From CAYFRC01 sp050946115 (GTDB taxonomy: Bacteria; Bacillota; Clostridia; Christensenellales; Aristaeellaceae): a DNA stretch of 57,161 bases. A program made the translations under genes and the position numbers. Positions 42,917 to 52,180 of this stretch are shown piece after piece; position 1 is the first letter of the stretch; every line of letters starts with the position of its first letter. The notes below the pieces were generated by a model, which did not search any database, was not told the DNA's origin, and saw only the letters and a program-made list of their open reading frames with translations. Location of the stretch: the NCBI GenBank assembly GCA_050946115.1, contig JBMNUF010000012.1, positions 1 through 57,161 on the forward strand, given 5' to 3'.

Positions 42917-44386
42917 ATGCGCTTTGTGACGCCGGAAAGCCGAGGCGTTCCATCCCAGGCGGTCGCACGCTTTATCGACAGGCTGAATGAACGGCGCCTG
43001 CCCATGCATTCCTTCCTCATGATGCGAGGGGGCGATGTCATCGCGGAGGGATATTGGCAGCCGTTTAACGAGTATTTCCTTCACAGGCTGTATTCGTGCA
43101 GCAAGAGCTTCGTCTCCATAGCCGTCGGGCTTTTGATCGGGGAGGGGAAGCTGCATTTGGACGACAAAGTGATTTCCTTCTTCCCCGAGGAATTGCCCGA
43201 TGCGGTGCATCCGTATCTGGAAATGACGACGGTGCGTGACCTTTTGCGCATGGCGACGTCGCACAACGAAAACGCCTATACGAACCGCGATGCAAACTGG
43301 GTGCGCACGTTTTTGCACCGAACGACGGAGCACGTCCCCGGCACAGTCTTTTCGTACGACACGGCGGGCACCGTGATGCTCAACGCGATCGTGGAGAAGC
43401 TTTCGGGGCAGGAACTGGTGGAATACCTGCGCCCGCGCCTGTTCGACCCCATCGGCGTCTCGAAGGACGCCTGGTGCGTGGGGCGACCGGAGGGCGGCGC
43501 GTGGGGCGGAAGCGGCATGATGCTCACCACGCGCGATTTCGCGCGCGTCGCGAATATCGTCATGCACATGGGGAGGCATGAGGGGAGGCAGCTCATACCC
43601 GAAGCGTATCTGCGCGAGGCGACGACCAAGCAGATCGACACCCGCACCGCGCGGGAGGAGCCAGAGACGCAGCAGGGCTACGGATATCAGTTTTGGATCA
43701 CGAGAAACGACGGCTTCGCGTTTTTGGGCATGGGCACACAGGTCGCCATATGCCTGCCGAAGAAGGACTTTTTGCTCATCACCACGGCGGACACGCAGGG
43801 GATATCCTCCGGCTATGCGAACCTGTTTGCCGCGCTCTGGGAGGAGATTTTCCTGTATCTGGACGAAAATCTGGATACGCTGCCCGAGGACGAGGCTGCA
43901 CATCGCGCGCTGCGGGAAAAGACGGCATCCCTTACGCTGCTGTGCGAGGAGGGCGCGCACACATCGCCCCTCGCAAAGGAGATCGACGGGAAGACGTATG
44001 TCATGGACGAAAACCCCATGGGCATCCGCCGCATATCCTTCGGATTTTCATGCGACCTGTGCACCATGCGCTATGAAAACGCGACGGGCGAACACGAAAT
44101 CCTCTTCGGCTTCGGCAGAAACATCGAGGGCGAATTCCCCGAAACGGGCTATTACGGAAGGCGCATAGGAGAAAAGCTCGAAAGGGGCTACCGCTGCCTG
44201 TGCAGCGCCGCATGGGGCGGGGAAAACAGCCTGCAACTGCGCGTCAACATCTGCGACTGGTATTTCGGGAACTGCAACATCGATGTGGGCTTTCGGGATG
44301 AATTCGTGACCGTCCGCATGGCGAAGACCGCCGAGTGGTTTTTGGAGGAATATCAGGGCTTCGCGGCGGGGAGAATGCAAGCGTAA
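42917..44386 (+). CDS. Serine hydrolase of the beta-lactamase (class C) family
   Basis: 489 residues. The N-terminal 330 residues are a beta-lactamase/penicillin-binding-like fold: SxxK with S60 and K63 in YSCSKSF, and Y147 in FSYDTAGT as the second motif. The C-terminal 150 residues form a beta-rich domain seen in esterase-like members. No signal peptide is present, so a wall role is unlikely; it may be an esterase or amidase in the cytoplasm. GGGGG precedes the ATG. No operon partner. Confidence 0.85.
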   Translation: MRFVTPESRGVPSQAVARFIDRLNERRLPMHSFLMMRGGDVIAEGYWQPFNEYFLHRLYSCSKSFVSIAVGLLIGEGKLHLDDKVISFFPEELPDAVHPYLEMTTVRDLLRMATSHNENAYTNRDANWVRTFLHRTTEHVPGTVFSYDTAGTVMLNAIVEKLSGQELVEYLRPRLFDPIGVSKDAWCVGRPEGGAWGGSGMMLTTRDFARVANIVMHMGRHEGRQLIPEAYLREATTKQIDTRTAREEPETQQGYGYQFWITRNDGFAFLGMGTQVAICLPKKDFLLITTADTQGISSGYANLFAALWEEIFLYLDENLDTLPEDEAAHRALREKTASLTLLCEEGAHTSPLAKEIDGKTYVMDENPMGIRRISFGFSCDLCTMRYENATGEHEILFGFGRNIEGEFPETGYYGRRIGEKLERGYRCLCSAAWGGENSLQLRVNICDWYFGNCNIDVGFRDEFVTVRMAKTAEWFLEEYQGFAAGRMQA

Positions 44387-44401
44387 CCGCATTTTCTGTG
44401 C

Positions 44402-44444
44402 AAAAACGGCCGCACGGGCGTACACCCGTGCGGCTGTTCGTTTT
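44402..44444. terminator. Bidirectional terminator
   Basis: GCCGCACGGG (44409-44418) and CCCGTGCGGC (44425-44434) form a perfect 10-bp stem. A-run AAAAA lies on the left and GTTCGTTTT on the right, so it can stop both the hydrolase gene and yhaM. Confidence 0.85.
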
Positions 44445-44456
44445 CGAAAAGGAGAC

Positions 44457-45425
44457 TTATTCTCCCTGTGATTCTTGTTTGGATTCCCGCTTGTACAGCC
44501 TTCGCTCCAAAGACCAAATCCTTTCGGTAAACCCGCCCGGCGAGATCGAGGACAGCGCGCGGTTCATCTCGTAAAGCCGCGCGTCGAGCCTATCGAGCGT
44601 GTGCAGCACCTCGGCTTCCAGGAACATGGGCGGCTTGGGGCTGCCGTATTCGGGCAGGTCGTGGTGCGATAGAATCATGTGTTCGAGGAGGATGAGCAGC
44701 TCCTTCGGCGTTTCGAGGCGCCTTCCCGCCTCGTGCAGGCGCGCGATGCCCATCGCGATATGCCCGACGAGCTGCCCTTCGAGCGTGTATTCCGTGGCGA
44801 GCCCGATCTCGTCCGTCTTCAACTCCTCGATCTTGCACAGGTCGTGCAGGATGATGCCCGCAAACAGCAAATCCCTGTCGAGCGAGGGATACACCTCGCA
44901 GAGCGCGCCGGCGGCGCGCAGCATGGTGGTCATGTGATGCAAGAGCCCGCTCCGCTCCGCGTGATGCAGGCGCAGCGCCGCCGGAACGAGCAGCAGCGCC
45001 TCCCCGCACTCGTCGAGCCTTGCGGAGACGATCGCGGCGAGATGCGCGTCCGCAAACGCGGATACGACATTTCGCACCTCTTCCAGCATATCCTCGCCCT
45101 TTTGCGGCGCGCAGGGGATGAGCATCTGCATATCGACGGCATCCTTTTCCTCCGCGAGGCGCATCTTGTCGATGCGCATCTGGGCGCGCCCGTTGTATTC
45201 CTGCATGAGTGCGCGCACCTTGACCACGTCGCCTGCCTTGGGCGGTTCGACGGTGCCGTCCCACATCTTCGCGTTGACCTCTCCCGAGATATCCCCAAGC
45301 GTCATATCGAGAAAGCGGCTGCCGCTGGCGGATGTGCGCTGCTGCGCCGCCTTTACCAAGTAAAACCCTTCAAACCGCTGATCCTTGATGATAAAGGCGA
45401 TCTGCGGCTGCGTCCTGTCTTCCAT
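44457..45425 (-). CDS. yhaM: 3'-5' exoribonuclease YhaM
   Basis: 322 residues, usual for YhaM. The N-terminal OB fold (10-90; GSRFLDMTLGDISGEVNAKMW) binds nucleic acid. The HD domain has H163 (LLHHM), H194-D195 (IILHDLCKIEE) and HH in MILSHHDLPEYGS, binding Mn. It degrades RNA and ssDNA from the 3' end in Firmicutes. It lies downstream of rtcB with 84 bases between, and a promoter within that gap. Confidence 0.93.
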   Translation of the reverse strand: MEDRTQPQIAFIIKDQRFEGFYLVKAAQQRTSASGSRFLDMTLGDISGEVNAKMWDGTVEPPKAGDVVKVRALMQEYNGRAQMRIDKMRLAEEKDAVDMQMLIPCAPQKGEDMLEEVRNVVSAFADAHLAAIVSARLDECGEALLLVPAALRLHHAERSGLLHHMTTMLRAAGALCEVYPSLDRDLLFAGIILHDLCKIEELKTDEIGLATEYTLEGQLVGHIAMGIARLHEAGRRLETPKELLILLEHMILSHHDLPEYGSPKPPMFLEAEVLHTLDRLDARLYEMNRALSSISPGGFTERIWSLERRLYKRESKQESQGE

Positions 45426-45462
45426 GTGTTCATTCCATCCCTTCCGTAGGCGTTTGATTTGT

Positions 45463-45491
45463 AGTATAGCACGAAAACGGCATTTTCGAAA
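45463..45491 (-). promoter_or_regulatory. yhaM promoter
   Basis: On the minus strand TTTCGA (45491-45486), 17 bases, TATACT (45468-45463). Confidence 0.6.
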
Positions 45492-45509
45492 CCAATTTTC
45501 GGAAATTTT

Positions 45510-46748
45510 CTATGCCTTTCGTTTTCTCCGCGGAGCCGCATCCTCCGAAGCCTTAAAATTGTATACAGGCTTTATGATATCGACGATGTCCACACAATCC
45601 CGTATCTCGTCGATGATGTCCTCCAGCGCCTTGTACGCCATCGGCGCCTCGTCCAAGGTGTCCTCATTGACGGAGGTGGAGTATATGCCCGCCATGGATT
45701 TTCGATAGTCGTGCATATCGATGTTCTCCCTGGCCTTGGTTCTGGACATGATGCGCCCCGCCCCGTGGGGTGCGGAGAAGTTCCACTCCGGATTCCCTTT
45801 GCCGATCGCGAGGATGGAGCCGTCCCGCATATTGAGCGGAATCAGAACCTTTTCCCCTTTGCGGGCGGCGATCGCGCCTTTGCGCAAAATCATCTCGTCC
45901 GTATCGATATAGTTGTGCACGGTGTGGAACGCATCATATGCCGTGAGGCCGCCTCGTTCCAGGAGGATCTCCGCCATCAGCTCACGGCTCCTTCGCGCGA
46001 AGCGCTGGCAGATCTCCACGTCGTGGAGGTAGTCGTCCAAGTATGTGCCGTACAGCCAACAGAGGTCTTCGGGGACGGAAGGACTGCGCCTTTGAAATTT
46101 CTTTTCCAGCGCCTTCAGCGCCTTTTGGATTTCCGAACGCCTGCCACGCTCCTTGTAGGTGCGGATGAGTTCCTCCTGCTGCCTGAAAAAGTCCTCTTTC
46201 CCCATATGCAGATCGATTGCGAGCCGCTGATAGATATCCGCCACTTGCTTTCCGAGATTGCGGCTGCCGGAATGGACGACGAGGTAGAGCGTCCCGCCTG
46301 AGGTTTTGCCGATCTCGATGAAGTGGTTCCCGCCGCCGAGGGTTCCCAGCGAGCGCTCCAGCCGCCTCGTATCTTTCAGCGCGCGGAAGCAGCGAAGTGC
46401 CGTCAGGTCGAAGTGTTCGATTCGTCTCTCCCACACATTCATCCCGGAGGGGATGTAGTGCGCCGCTGTATCGATCGCCTCAAAGCGCAGACTTTCGTCT
46501 TTCAGTTTTACCGTATACATCCCGCAGCCAATGTCCACGCCCACGATGTTCGGGCACACCTTGTCCGAGACCGTCATGGTGGTACCGATGGTGCAGCCCT
46601 TGCCCGCGTGCACGTCGGGCATGATGCGCACGCGGCTTCCCGCCACCAGTTCATAGTCGCACATCCTGCGGATCTGCTCGACCGCCTCTTCCTCGACAGA
46701 ATTTGCATAACAAATCGCGGTCGCAACCTTTCCCTTTATTTCAAACAC
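45510..46748 (-). CDS. rtcB: RNA-splicing ligase RtcB
   Basis: 412 residues. RtcB joins 2',3'-cyclic phosphate (or 3'-phosphate) and 5'-OH RNA ends using GTP and Mn. Metal ligands are seen: C75 in VDIGCGM, H142 in GGGNHF, H164 (VVHSGSRN). The guanylylated His is H328 in FSAPHGAGR. I prefer the GTG at 46748 (VFEIKGK...), since AAAGG lies 9 bases upstream and RtcB proteins start at this point; the ATG three codons earlier abuts the ribosome site. A strong promoter precedes it. RNA repair paired with YhaM suggests an RNA-damage or turnover context. Confidence 0.92.
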   Translation of the reverse strand: MFEIKGKVATAICYANSVEEEAVEQIRRMCDYELVAGSRVRIMPDVHAGKGCTIGTTMTVSDKVCPNIVGVDIGCGMYTVKLKDESLRFEAIDTAAHYIPSGMNVWERRIEHFDLTALRCFRALKDTRRLERSLGTLGGGNHFIEIGKTSGGTLYLVVHSGSRNLGKQVADIYQRLAIDLHMGKEDFFRQQEELIRTYKERGRRSEIQKALKALEKKFQRRSPSVPEDLCWLYGTYLDDYLHDVEICQRFARRSRELMAEILLERGGLTAYDAFHTVHNYIDTDEMILRKGAIAARKGEKVLIPLNMRDGSILAIGKGNPEWNFSAPHGAGRIMSRTKARENIDMHDYRKSMAGIYSTSVNEDTLDEAPMAYKALEDIIDEIRDCVDIVDIIKPVYNFKASEDAAPRRKRKA

Positions 46749-46770
46749 GGATACCATCCTTTCACTATCA

Positions 46771-46799
46771 ATTATACATATATAGGCTCATAGGGTCAA
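46771..46799 (-). promoter_or_regulatory. rtcB promoter
   Basis: On the minus strand TTGACC (46799-46794), 17 bases, TATAAT (46776-46771). Confidence 0.85.
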
Positions 46800-46844
46800 G
46801 CGCACAGTATTTATTTGAGATACCATTCTTTTTTACGGAATGTG

Positions 46845-46853
46845 TGGTATACT
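46845..46853 (+). promoter_or_regulatory. Extended -10 of the phosphatase gene
   Basis: TGGTATACT carries an extended -10 (TGn plus TATACT, 46848-46853); the -35 is weak. The start codon lies 49 bases on. Confidence 0.55.
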
Positions 46854-46901
46854 TATTGGGAGGAGAAATTGCGTTACGCAAACTGTTTAAGAGGAGGAAC
46901 T

Positions 46902-47375
46902 ATGCCCGTGATGAAAATCCTGTTCGTTTGCCACGGAAACATCTGTCGAAGCCCCATGGCGGAGATGGTCATGAAGCATATGCTGCGGAAGCGGGGGCTG
47001 GAATTGTATTTTCGCATCGATTCGGCTGCCGCAACCGATGAGGAGATCGGAAACCCCGTCTATCCGCCCGCAAAGAGGGAGCTCGCGCGGCGCGGGATTC
47101 CCTGCGAGAAGCGCGGTGCGTGGCAGATACAGCCCTCGGATTACGGCAAATACGACCTGATTGTCGGCATGGACAAGGAGAACATGGGCGATATGCGCCG
47201 CATCTTTCAGGGGGATCCGCTGGGAAAGTGCAAAAAGCTGCTCGATTTTGCAGGGCGCAGAGGTCAGGATGTAGCCGATCCGTGGTATACGGGAGGCTTT
47301 GACAGGGCGTATGAGGATATCGAAGCCGGCTGCATAGGCATTTTGGAAAAATACAAACGGGACGTCCGCATATAG
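46902..47375 (+). CDS. Low-molecular-weight protein-tyrosine phosphatase
   Basis: 157 residues, full length. P-loop VCHGNICRSP holds nucleophile C10 and R16; general acid D126 is in VADPWYTGG. It dephosphorylates phosphotyrosine (sometimes phosphoarginine) proteins in the cytoplasm. GAGGAGG lies 5 bases before the ATG at 46902. It is alone, between a divergent rtcB and a terminator. No tyrosine kinase is present in the window. Confidence 0.93.
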   Translation: MPVMKILFVCHGNICRSPMAEMVMKHMLRKRGLELYFRIDSAAATDEEIGNPVYPPAKRELARRGIPCEKRGAWQIQPSDYGKYDLIVGMDKENMGDMRRIFQGDPLGKCKKLLDFAGRRGQDVADPWYTGGFDRAYEDIEAGCIGILEKYKRDVRI

Positions 47376-47400
47376 TGCGCGGACGCCCCGTTTCTTTTCT
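47358..47400 (+). terminator. Terminator of the phosphatase gene
   Basis: CGGGACGTCCGC (47358-47369) pairs with GCGGACGCCCCG (47379-47390) with one wobble; TTTCTTTTCT follows. The stem begins inside the coding end. Confidence 0.85.
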
Positions 47401-47410
47401 GTAGGATTGA

Positions 47411-48286
47411 TTACCAGGGATTCGGCGTGTAATCGCCGCCGCGGCACCAGTTGAGGTACTTCAGCGCGTGAAGCTGCCCGGTCATCTCCAGTTCGCCGCT
47501 GTATACGGGGTCGTGATAGCCCTCCACGCACACGTCGCCTTCAAAGCCGTTCGCGCGCAGGATGGAGAAGATGATGCGCCAGTCCGTATCGCCAAAGCCG
47601 GGGGTGCGCTGCGGCGCAAAGTCGTTGACGGGGTTGAACGCGCCGTATTCGGACACGGCGTGCCAATCGACCGTCGCGTCCTTTCCGTGCATATGATACA
47701 CCTTCTTCGCCCATTTGCGAAGCTGCGGGATGGGGTCGATCAGCTGGATCATCTGGTGCGCGGGCTCCCATTCGAGGCCGAGCGCGTCCGAGGGCACTGC
47801 GTCAAACATCATCTCCCATGCCTTGGGGTTGATGCCGATGTTGCAGGTGCAGTAGTTCCAATAGCCGTCCATCGGGCAGTTCTCGATGCAGATGCGCACG
47901 CCCTTGTCCTCCGCGCGCTTGCACAGCTCGGTAAATACTTCCTTGAAGCGCGGCATGGCGTATTCCACGCTTTTCCCCTCGATCGCGCCCGCAAACGTGG
48001 ATACGTTTTTCGCGCCGTACAGGGACGCGGAATCGATCGCGCGCTCCAGTTCGCGGACGTGCTCCTCGTACATCAGGGGATTGGTGTAGCAGCCGAGCGT
48101 GGAGACCGTCTTGCCGGATTCCGCCAGGATGTCTTTTACCTGCTTCGCGTTCTCCTTCGGGTCGATGTCGTGAAAGCCCATGTGGAAATTGATGGAGAAG
48201 CACTCAAAGCCCGCCTCAACCATCGACGGGAGCCATTGCGCGGCGTAGTTGCCGGGGATACAGGTACCGATCAGAATCTGTTTCAT
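47411..48286 (-). CDS. Sugar phosphate isomerase/epimerase (xylose isomerase-like TIM barrel)
   Basis: 291 residues of the AP-endonuclease-2/xylose-isomerase-like barrel. Metal-ligand positions are suggested by CIENCPMDG, GLEWEPAH, YHMHGKDA and VCVEGYHDP. The reaction could be keto-sugar or inositol-type epimerisation or isomerisation; it cannot be named. The Met at 48286 has AGGA about 10 bases upstream; earlier Mets fall in the cupin gene's end. Third in the minus-strand set after cysS and the cupin gene. Confidence 0.87.
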   Translation of the reverse strand: MKQILIGTCIPGNYAAQWLPSMVEAGFECFSINFHMGFHDIDPKENAKQVKDILAESGKTVSTLGCYTNPLMYEEHVRELERAIDSASLYGAKNVSTFAGAIEGKSVEYAMPRFKEVFTELCKRAEDKGVRICIENCPMDGYWNYCTCNIGINPKAWEMMFDAVPSDALGLEWEPAHQMIQLIDPIPQLRKWAKKVYHMHGKDATVDWHAVSEYGAFNPVNDFAPQRTPGFGDTDWRIIFSILRANGFEGDVCVEGYHDPVYSGELEMTGQLHALKYLNWCRGGDYTPNPW

Positions 48287-48300
48287 GTGTCGCCATCCTT

Positions 48301-48645
48301 TCATTTTCGCGTCGGGTTCTTCCACCAAAATGCTGCCCAGCAAAGGGGCGCATCGGTTTCGTTAGCCACGGAGTGCAGCACGTTTTCGCGTACAAGCACG
48401 ATGCTTCCCGCCTTCACGGGGTGCTTTGCGCCGTCTAAGATCGCAAAGCCCTCGCCCTGCGTGAACACATAGAATTCGTTCTTGTCGGGGTGCCTGTGCG
48501 CGTCCATCATGCCCCTGCCCTTGAGATAGCCCCACGCATGATCGAACGGCGCGGCGAAATCCTCGGGCAAGACCGGCGCTGCGAGGATCGTGTCCTCGTG
48601 CGCGGAATGCGCGGCGGCGGGATCAAAGGAATATACATCGCCCAT
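48301..48645 (-). CDS. Small cupin-domain protein
   Basis: 114 residues, a single cupin barrel: motif 1 HRHPDKNEFYVFTQGEG, motif 2 GSIVLVRENVLHSVAN. The His/Glu set fits a metal site. Start at 48645 with AAGGAG 9 bases upstream. It lies 14 bases before the isomerase gene, so the two likely handle one sugar or polyol, for example as anomerase or isomerase plus epimerase. Function otherwise unknown. Confidence 0.82.
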   Translation of the reverse strand: MGDVYSFDPAAAHSAHEDTILAAPVLPEDFAAPFDHAWGYLKGRGMMDAHRHPDKNEFYVFTQGEGFAILDGAKHPVKAGSIVLVRENVLHSVANETDAPLCWAAFWWKNPTRK

Positions 48646-48658
48646 AGAGCATCGCTCC

Positions 48659-50059
48659 TTACGCTTTTTTGACCTTCGGCCCCTTTGGCGTGTCCTCGAT
48701 GATATAGCCCATTTCGAGCACCCGATCGCGGATTTTGTCCGCCTCCGCAAAATCCCTGTTCTTCTTGGCGGCGGTGCGCGCATCGACGAGGGCTTTGACT
48801 TCCTCGGGCGTGGTGTCGAGCTCCTTGCGCAAGAGACCCAATACGTTCGTCATCGTGTTCAGGCGCTCGATTGCGCCCTCAATCGCCTGCCTGCACGGGT
48901 TTGCGGCATCCGTCAGGGCGGAGTTCATCTCGCGCACGTATTCGAAGATCGCGCCCAGGGCATCTGCGGTATTGAGGTCGTCGTTCATCGCCTCGTCAAA
49001 CCGTATAACGGCATCGTCGCCCTTTTTGAGGAGCGCCTTTTCCGCATCGTTCAGTTCCCTGTCCTCTGCGTGTTCGAGCAGGAACAGCGCGTTGTTTCGC
49101 GCGGTGTACAGCCTGTCCAGGGACGTCTTCGCCTGCTCGATCAGATCGCGGGAGAAGTTGATCGGGCTCCTGTAGTGCGCGGACAGCATGAACAGGCGCA
49201 CGGCCTCCAAATCGTATTCCTTCGAGATGTCGCGCACGGTGAAGAAATTGCCCCGCGACTTGGACATTTTTTCGCCGTCCACGTTGATGTGTCCGTTGTG
49301 CATCCAGTATTTCACGAAGGGCTTTCCCGTCGCGCATTCGGACTGCGCGATCTCGTTTTCGTGGTGCGGGAAGATGAGGTCCACGCCGCCGCAGTGGATG
49401 TCGAACGTCTCGCCGAGGTACTTCATGGACATGGCGGAGCACTCGATGTGCCAGCCGGGCCTGCCCATGCCCCACGGGCTCTTCCATGCGGGCTCGCCGG
49501 GCTTTTGCGCCTTCCACAGCGCGAAATCCATCGGGTTTTTCTTGACGTCGTCCACGTCTATGCGCGCGCCCGCCTCGCGGTCTTCCAAATTTTGCCCGGA
49601 GAGCTTGCCGTAATCGCCGTCGGACTGCGTATCGAAGTACACGTCGCCGTTTACGGCATAGGCGTGCCCGTTTTTCTCCAACTTTTTGATGATGGAGATG
49701 ATTTCGCCGATGTGCTTGGTTGCGCGGGGCTGGATATCCGCGCGCATGACGCCCAGCGCGTCCGCGTCCGTGTAGTACTCTTCGATGTAGCGCTCGGCGA
49801 CCTGCTCCACGGTGGTATCTTCCTCCTTGGCGCGGTTGATGAGCTTGTCGTCGATGTCCGTAAAGTTCTGTACGAACGTCACCTGATAGCCCGCGTGGAT
49901 CAGAAAGCGGCGCAGCGTGTCGAAGATGATGAACGGGCGCGCGTTGCCGATGTGGAAGTAATTGTATACCGTCGGCCCGCAGGCGTAAATCTTAACCTTG
50001 CCTTCCTCGACAGGTACGAGCGTCTCTTTTTTGCGGGTCATGGTGTTGTAGATTTGCAT
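48659..50059 (-). CDS. cysS: Cysteinyl-tRNA synthetase
   Basis: 466 residues, typical length. Class I synthetase: Zn ligand C27 in YACGPTVYN, HIGH-type HIGN (36-39), Zn ligands in WHIECSAMS and HHENE, and KMSKS in GEKMSKSRGN. The C-terminal helical DALR-like anticodon region and KA-rich tail are present. Charges tRNA-Cys. No T-box is seen upstream; it starts 20 bases after the GH31 stop, an unusual partner. Confidence 0.97.
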   Translation of the reverse strand: MQIYNTMTRKKETLVPVEEGKVKIYACGPTVYNYFHIGNARPFIIFDTLRRFLIHAGYQVTFVQNFTDIDDKLINRAKEEDTTVEQVAERYIEEYYTDADALGVMRADIQPRATKHIGEIISIIKKLEKNGHAYAVNGDVYFDTQSDGDYGKLSGQNLEDREAGARIDVDDVKKNPMDFALWKAQKPGEPAWKSPWGMGRPGWHIECSAMSMKYLGETFDIHCGGVDLIFPHHENEIAQSECATGKPFVKYWMHNGHINVDGEKMSKSRGNFFTVRDISKEYDLEAVRLFMLSAHYRSPINFSRDLIEQAKTSLDRLYTARNNALFLLEHAEDRELNDAEKALLKKGDDAVIRFDEAMNDDLNTADALGAIFEYVREMNSALTDAANPCRQAIEGAIERLNTMTNVLGLLRKELDTTPEEVKALVDARTAAKKNRDFAEADKIRDRVLEMGYIIEDTPKGPKVKKA

Positions 50060-50078
50060 GAATTGCGCTTCCTCCTGA

Positions 50079-52037
50079 TTATTCTCCTTTGAATACGGGG
50101 ATGTACTCGAGCGGCGCGGGGACGACCGCCGTTTCGCCGCCGCGATAGGTCGCGCCCGTATGGATGTCCGTCCACGTGCGGCTCTCGGGGAAATAGACGC
50201 TCCGTTCGCGCGCGCCGAGGGCGGTGATGGGGGCTACGAGGTAGTCGCTGCCGAACAGGAATTCGTCCTCGATCTCCCACGCCTTTTTGTCCTTCGGGAA
50301 GCCCATGAACAGCGGCGCCATGATCGTCTCGCCCTTTTCGTGCGCGAGGCGCATGGTCTTTTCGATGTAGGGGCGCATTTCGTACCGCAGCGCGATGTGC
50401 TTTTTGAGGATTTCGTAGGCCTCCTCGCCATAGCTCCACACCTCGTTCGGGCCGCCGGAGCCGCGCTCGCTATCGCCGATATCCTTCTCTCCGTTCAGGC
50501 GGTCTCCGTGGAGCCGCATGACGGGGCAGAACACCGCCCACTGGAACCAGCGGATGAGCAGCTCCCTGTACTCGGGATCGTTCTGATCGCCGCCGTGGAA
50601 GCCGCCGATGTCCGTCGTCCACCACGGGATGCCCGCGACCGCCATCGAAAGCCCCGCGGCGATCTGGTTTCTGAGCGTTTCAAAATTCGTCGCGATGTCG
50701 CCCGACCACACGAGCGCGCCGTACCTCTGGCTGCCCGCCCACGCGCAGCGGATGAGGCTGATGGGGCTCTCGACGCCGTTTTCCTTCAGCCCGTCGTAGA
50801 AGAGCTTTGCGTACAGCGCGGGGTAGATGTTTCCGACCTTTTCGACGGGCCCCATCTGGTACGTATAGGCGTCGAAATCGTAATTGGTGTATTCGGGCTC
50901 CGCCACGTCCAGCCAGAAGAGGCGAATGCCCTTTTGGAAGTAGTTCTCGCACACTTTTTGCCACACGAACGCGCGGGATTCGGGGTTCGTCGCGTCGAAA
51001 AACAATTCGTCGCCGAAAAACGTCATCGAGATCGGAACGCCTCTGTTGCAGTGCACGAGATAGCCCTTTTCGAGCATTTCCGCGTAGTTCTCGCAGCGGG
51101 AATCGACCGTGGGCCATACGGAGACCATCGTCTCCACGCCCATGTCTTTCAGCTCCTTCACCATCGCATCGGGATCGGGGAAATTGTGCGGGTCGAACTT
51201 CCACTCGCCCTGCAGCGTCCAGTGGAAATAGTCGATCACGATCACGTCCAGCGGAATGCCGCGCGCCTTGTACTCCCGCGCGACGGACAGCACCTGCTCC
51301 TGCGTGCGGTAGCGCAATTTGCACTGCCAAAACCCCATCGCGTATTCGGGCATCATGGGCGGAAGCCCCGTCGCATGGAGATAGTTTTGCAGGATCAATG
51401 CGGGCGTGTCGTCCGCGGTAATCCAGTAGTCGAGCCCGTCGGTTACATTTGCGACCCATTCGGTTTTGTTTTCCGCAAAGGTTGCCTTGCCCACGGCGGG
51501 GTTGTTCCACAAAAAGCCATAGCCCCTGTCGGAGAGGACGAACGGCACGGATGCCTGCGAGTTGCGCTGCGCCAGCTCAAACGTCGCACCCTTCTTGTTT
51601 AGGGTGCCGTCCTGATACTGCCCCATGCCGTAGAGCTTCTCCCCGCGATAGGCGTTCAGCCTGTATTCCAGGCGGTGCGCGCCGCCCTTGAGCGGGATGT
51701 ACTCCCTCGCGGGGTATTTCAGAGAGACGAATTTGGGCAGCGGCATGGATGCGCCCTGCCACTGTTCGGAGAGCAGCTCGTTTCCGTCCGCGTCCGCAAA
51801 GGCGATCGTGCCCTTGTCGACGACTGCGGTAATCTTGCCGTTGGTGATGGAGCCCCTGTCGCCGTCTACGGTGATTTGACAGGGACGCGCCTCCTGCGGC
51901 AGCAGCGCGAAATCCTCGCATGAGAAATCCCTTTGCATGGTAGCCCTCACGCGCAGGGCGTTTTTGCCCCATGGTTCGATTTGAAGCACTTCATGCTCGT
52001 ACCGGAAACACAAGGCACCGTCTTTCTCAAACAACAT
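50079..52037 (-). CDS. Glycoside hydrolase family 31 (alpha-glucosidase/alpha-xylosidase)
   Basis: 652 residues: N-terminal beta-sandwich, TIM barrel and two C-terminal beta domains, as in GH31. Nucleophile D377 lies in FWLDVAEPE and the acid/base D447 in WSGDIATNF; PWWTTDIGGF and MRLHGDR follow. It removes terminal alpha-glucose or alpha-xylose; specificity is not decided by sequence. No signal peptide. The Met at 52037 follows GGAG by 8 bases. With the GH95 and GH36 enzymes in the window it points to intracellular trimming of plant-type oligosaccharides. Confidence 0.93.
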   Translation of the reverse strand: MLFEKDGALCFRYEHEVLQIEPWGKNALRVRATMQRDFSCEDFALLPQEARPCQITVDGDRGSITNGKITAVVDKGTIAFADADGNELLSEQWQGASMPLPKFVSLKYPAREYIPLKGGAHRLEYRLNAYRGEKLYGMGQYQDGTLNKKGATFELAQRNSQASVPFVLSDRGYGFLWNNPAVGKATFAENKTEWVANVTDGLDYWITADDTPALILQNYLHATGLPPMMPEYAMGFWQCKLRYRTQEQVLSVAREYKARGIPLDVIVIDYFHWTLQGEWKFDPHNFPDPDAMVKELKDMGVETMVSVWPTVDSRCENYAEMLEKGYLVHCNRGVPISMTFFGDELFFDATNPESRAFVWQKVCENYFQKGIRLFWLDVAEPEYTNYDFDAYTYQMGPVEKVGNIYPALYAKLFYDGLKENGVESPISLIRCAWAGSQRYGALVWSGDIATNFETLRNQIAAGLSMAVAGIPWWTTDIGGFHGGDQNDPEYRELLIRWFQWAVFCPVMRLHGDRLNGEKDIGDSERGSGGPNEVWSYGEEAYEILKKHIALRYEMRPYIEKTMRLAHEKGETIMAPLFMGFPKDKKAWEIEDEFLFGSDYLVAPITALGARERSVYFPESRTWTDIHTGATYRGGETAVVPAPLEYIPVFKGE

Positions 52038-52074
52038 AGGCTCGTCTCCTTTCGGGGTATATTCCGCTGCAATC

Positions 52075-52103
52075 ATTATATACGATACGCGCCCGTTTTT
52101 CAA
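52075..52103 (-). promoter_or_regulatory. Promoter of the GH31-cysS operon
   Basis: On the minus strand TTGAAA (52103-52098), 17 bases, TATAAT (52080-52075). It is back to back with the proC promoter, 30 bases apart. Confidence 0.85.
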
Positions 52104-52133
52104 GCCGCCAATGAAAATTCCGTACGCGCGGCG

Positions 52134-52162
52134 TTGACAGATGCGCCGCCGTGCGGTACAAT
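52134..52162 (+). promoter_or_regulatory. Promoter of the proC-proB operon
   Basis: TTGACA (52134-52139), 17 bases, TACAAT (52157-52162). Confidence 0.85.
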
Positions 52163-52180
52163 GTTTCGGAGAAATGATAT

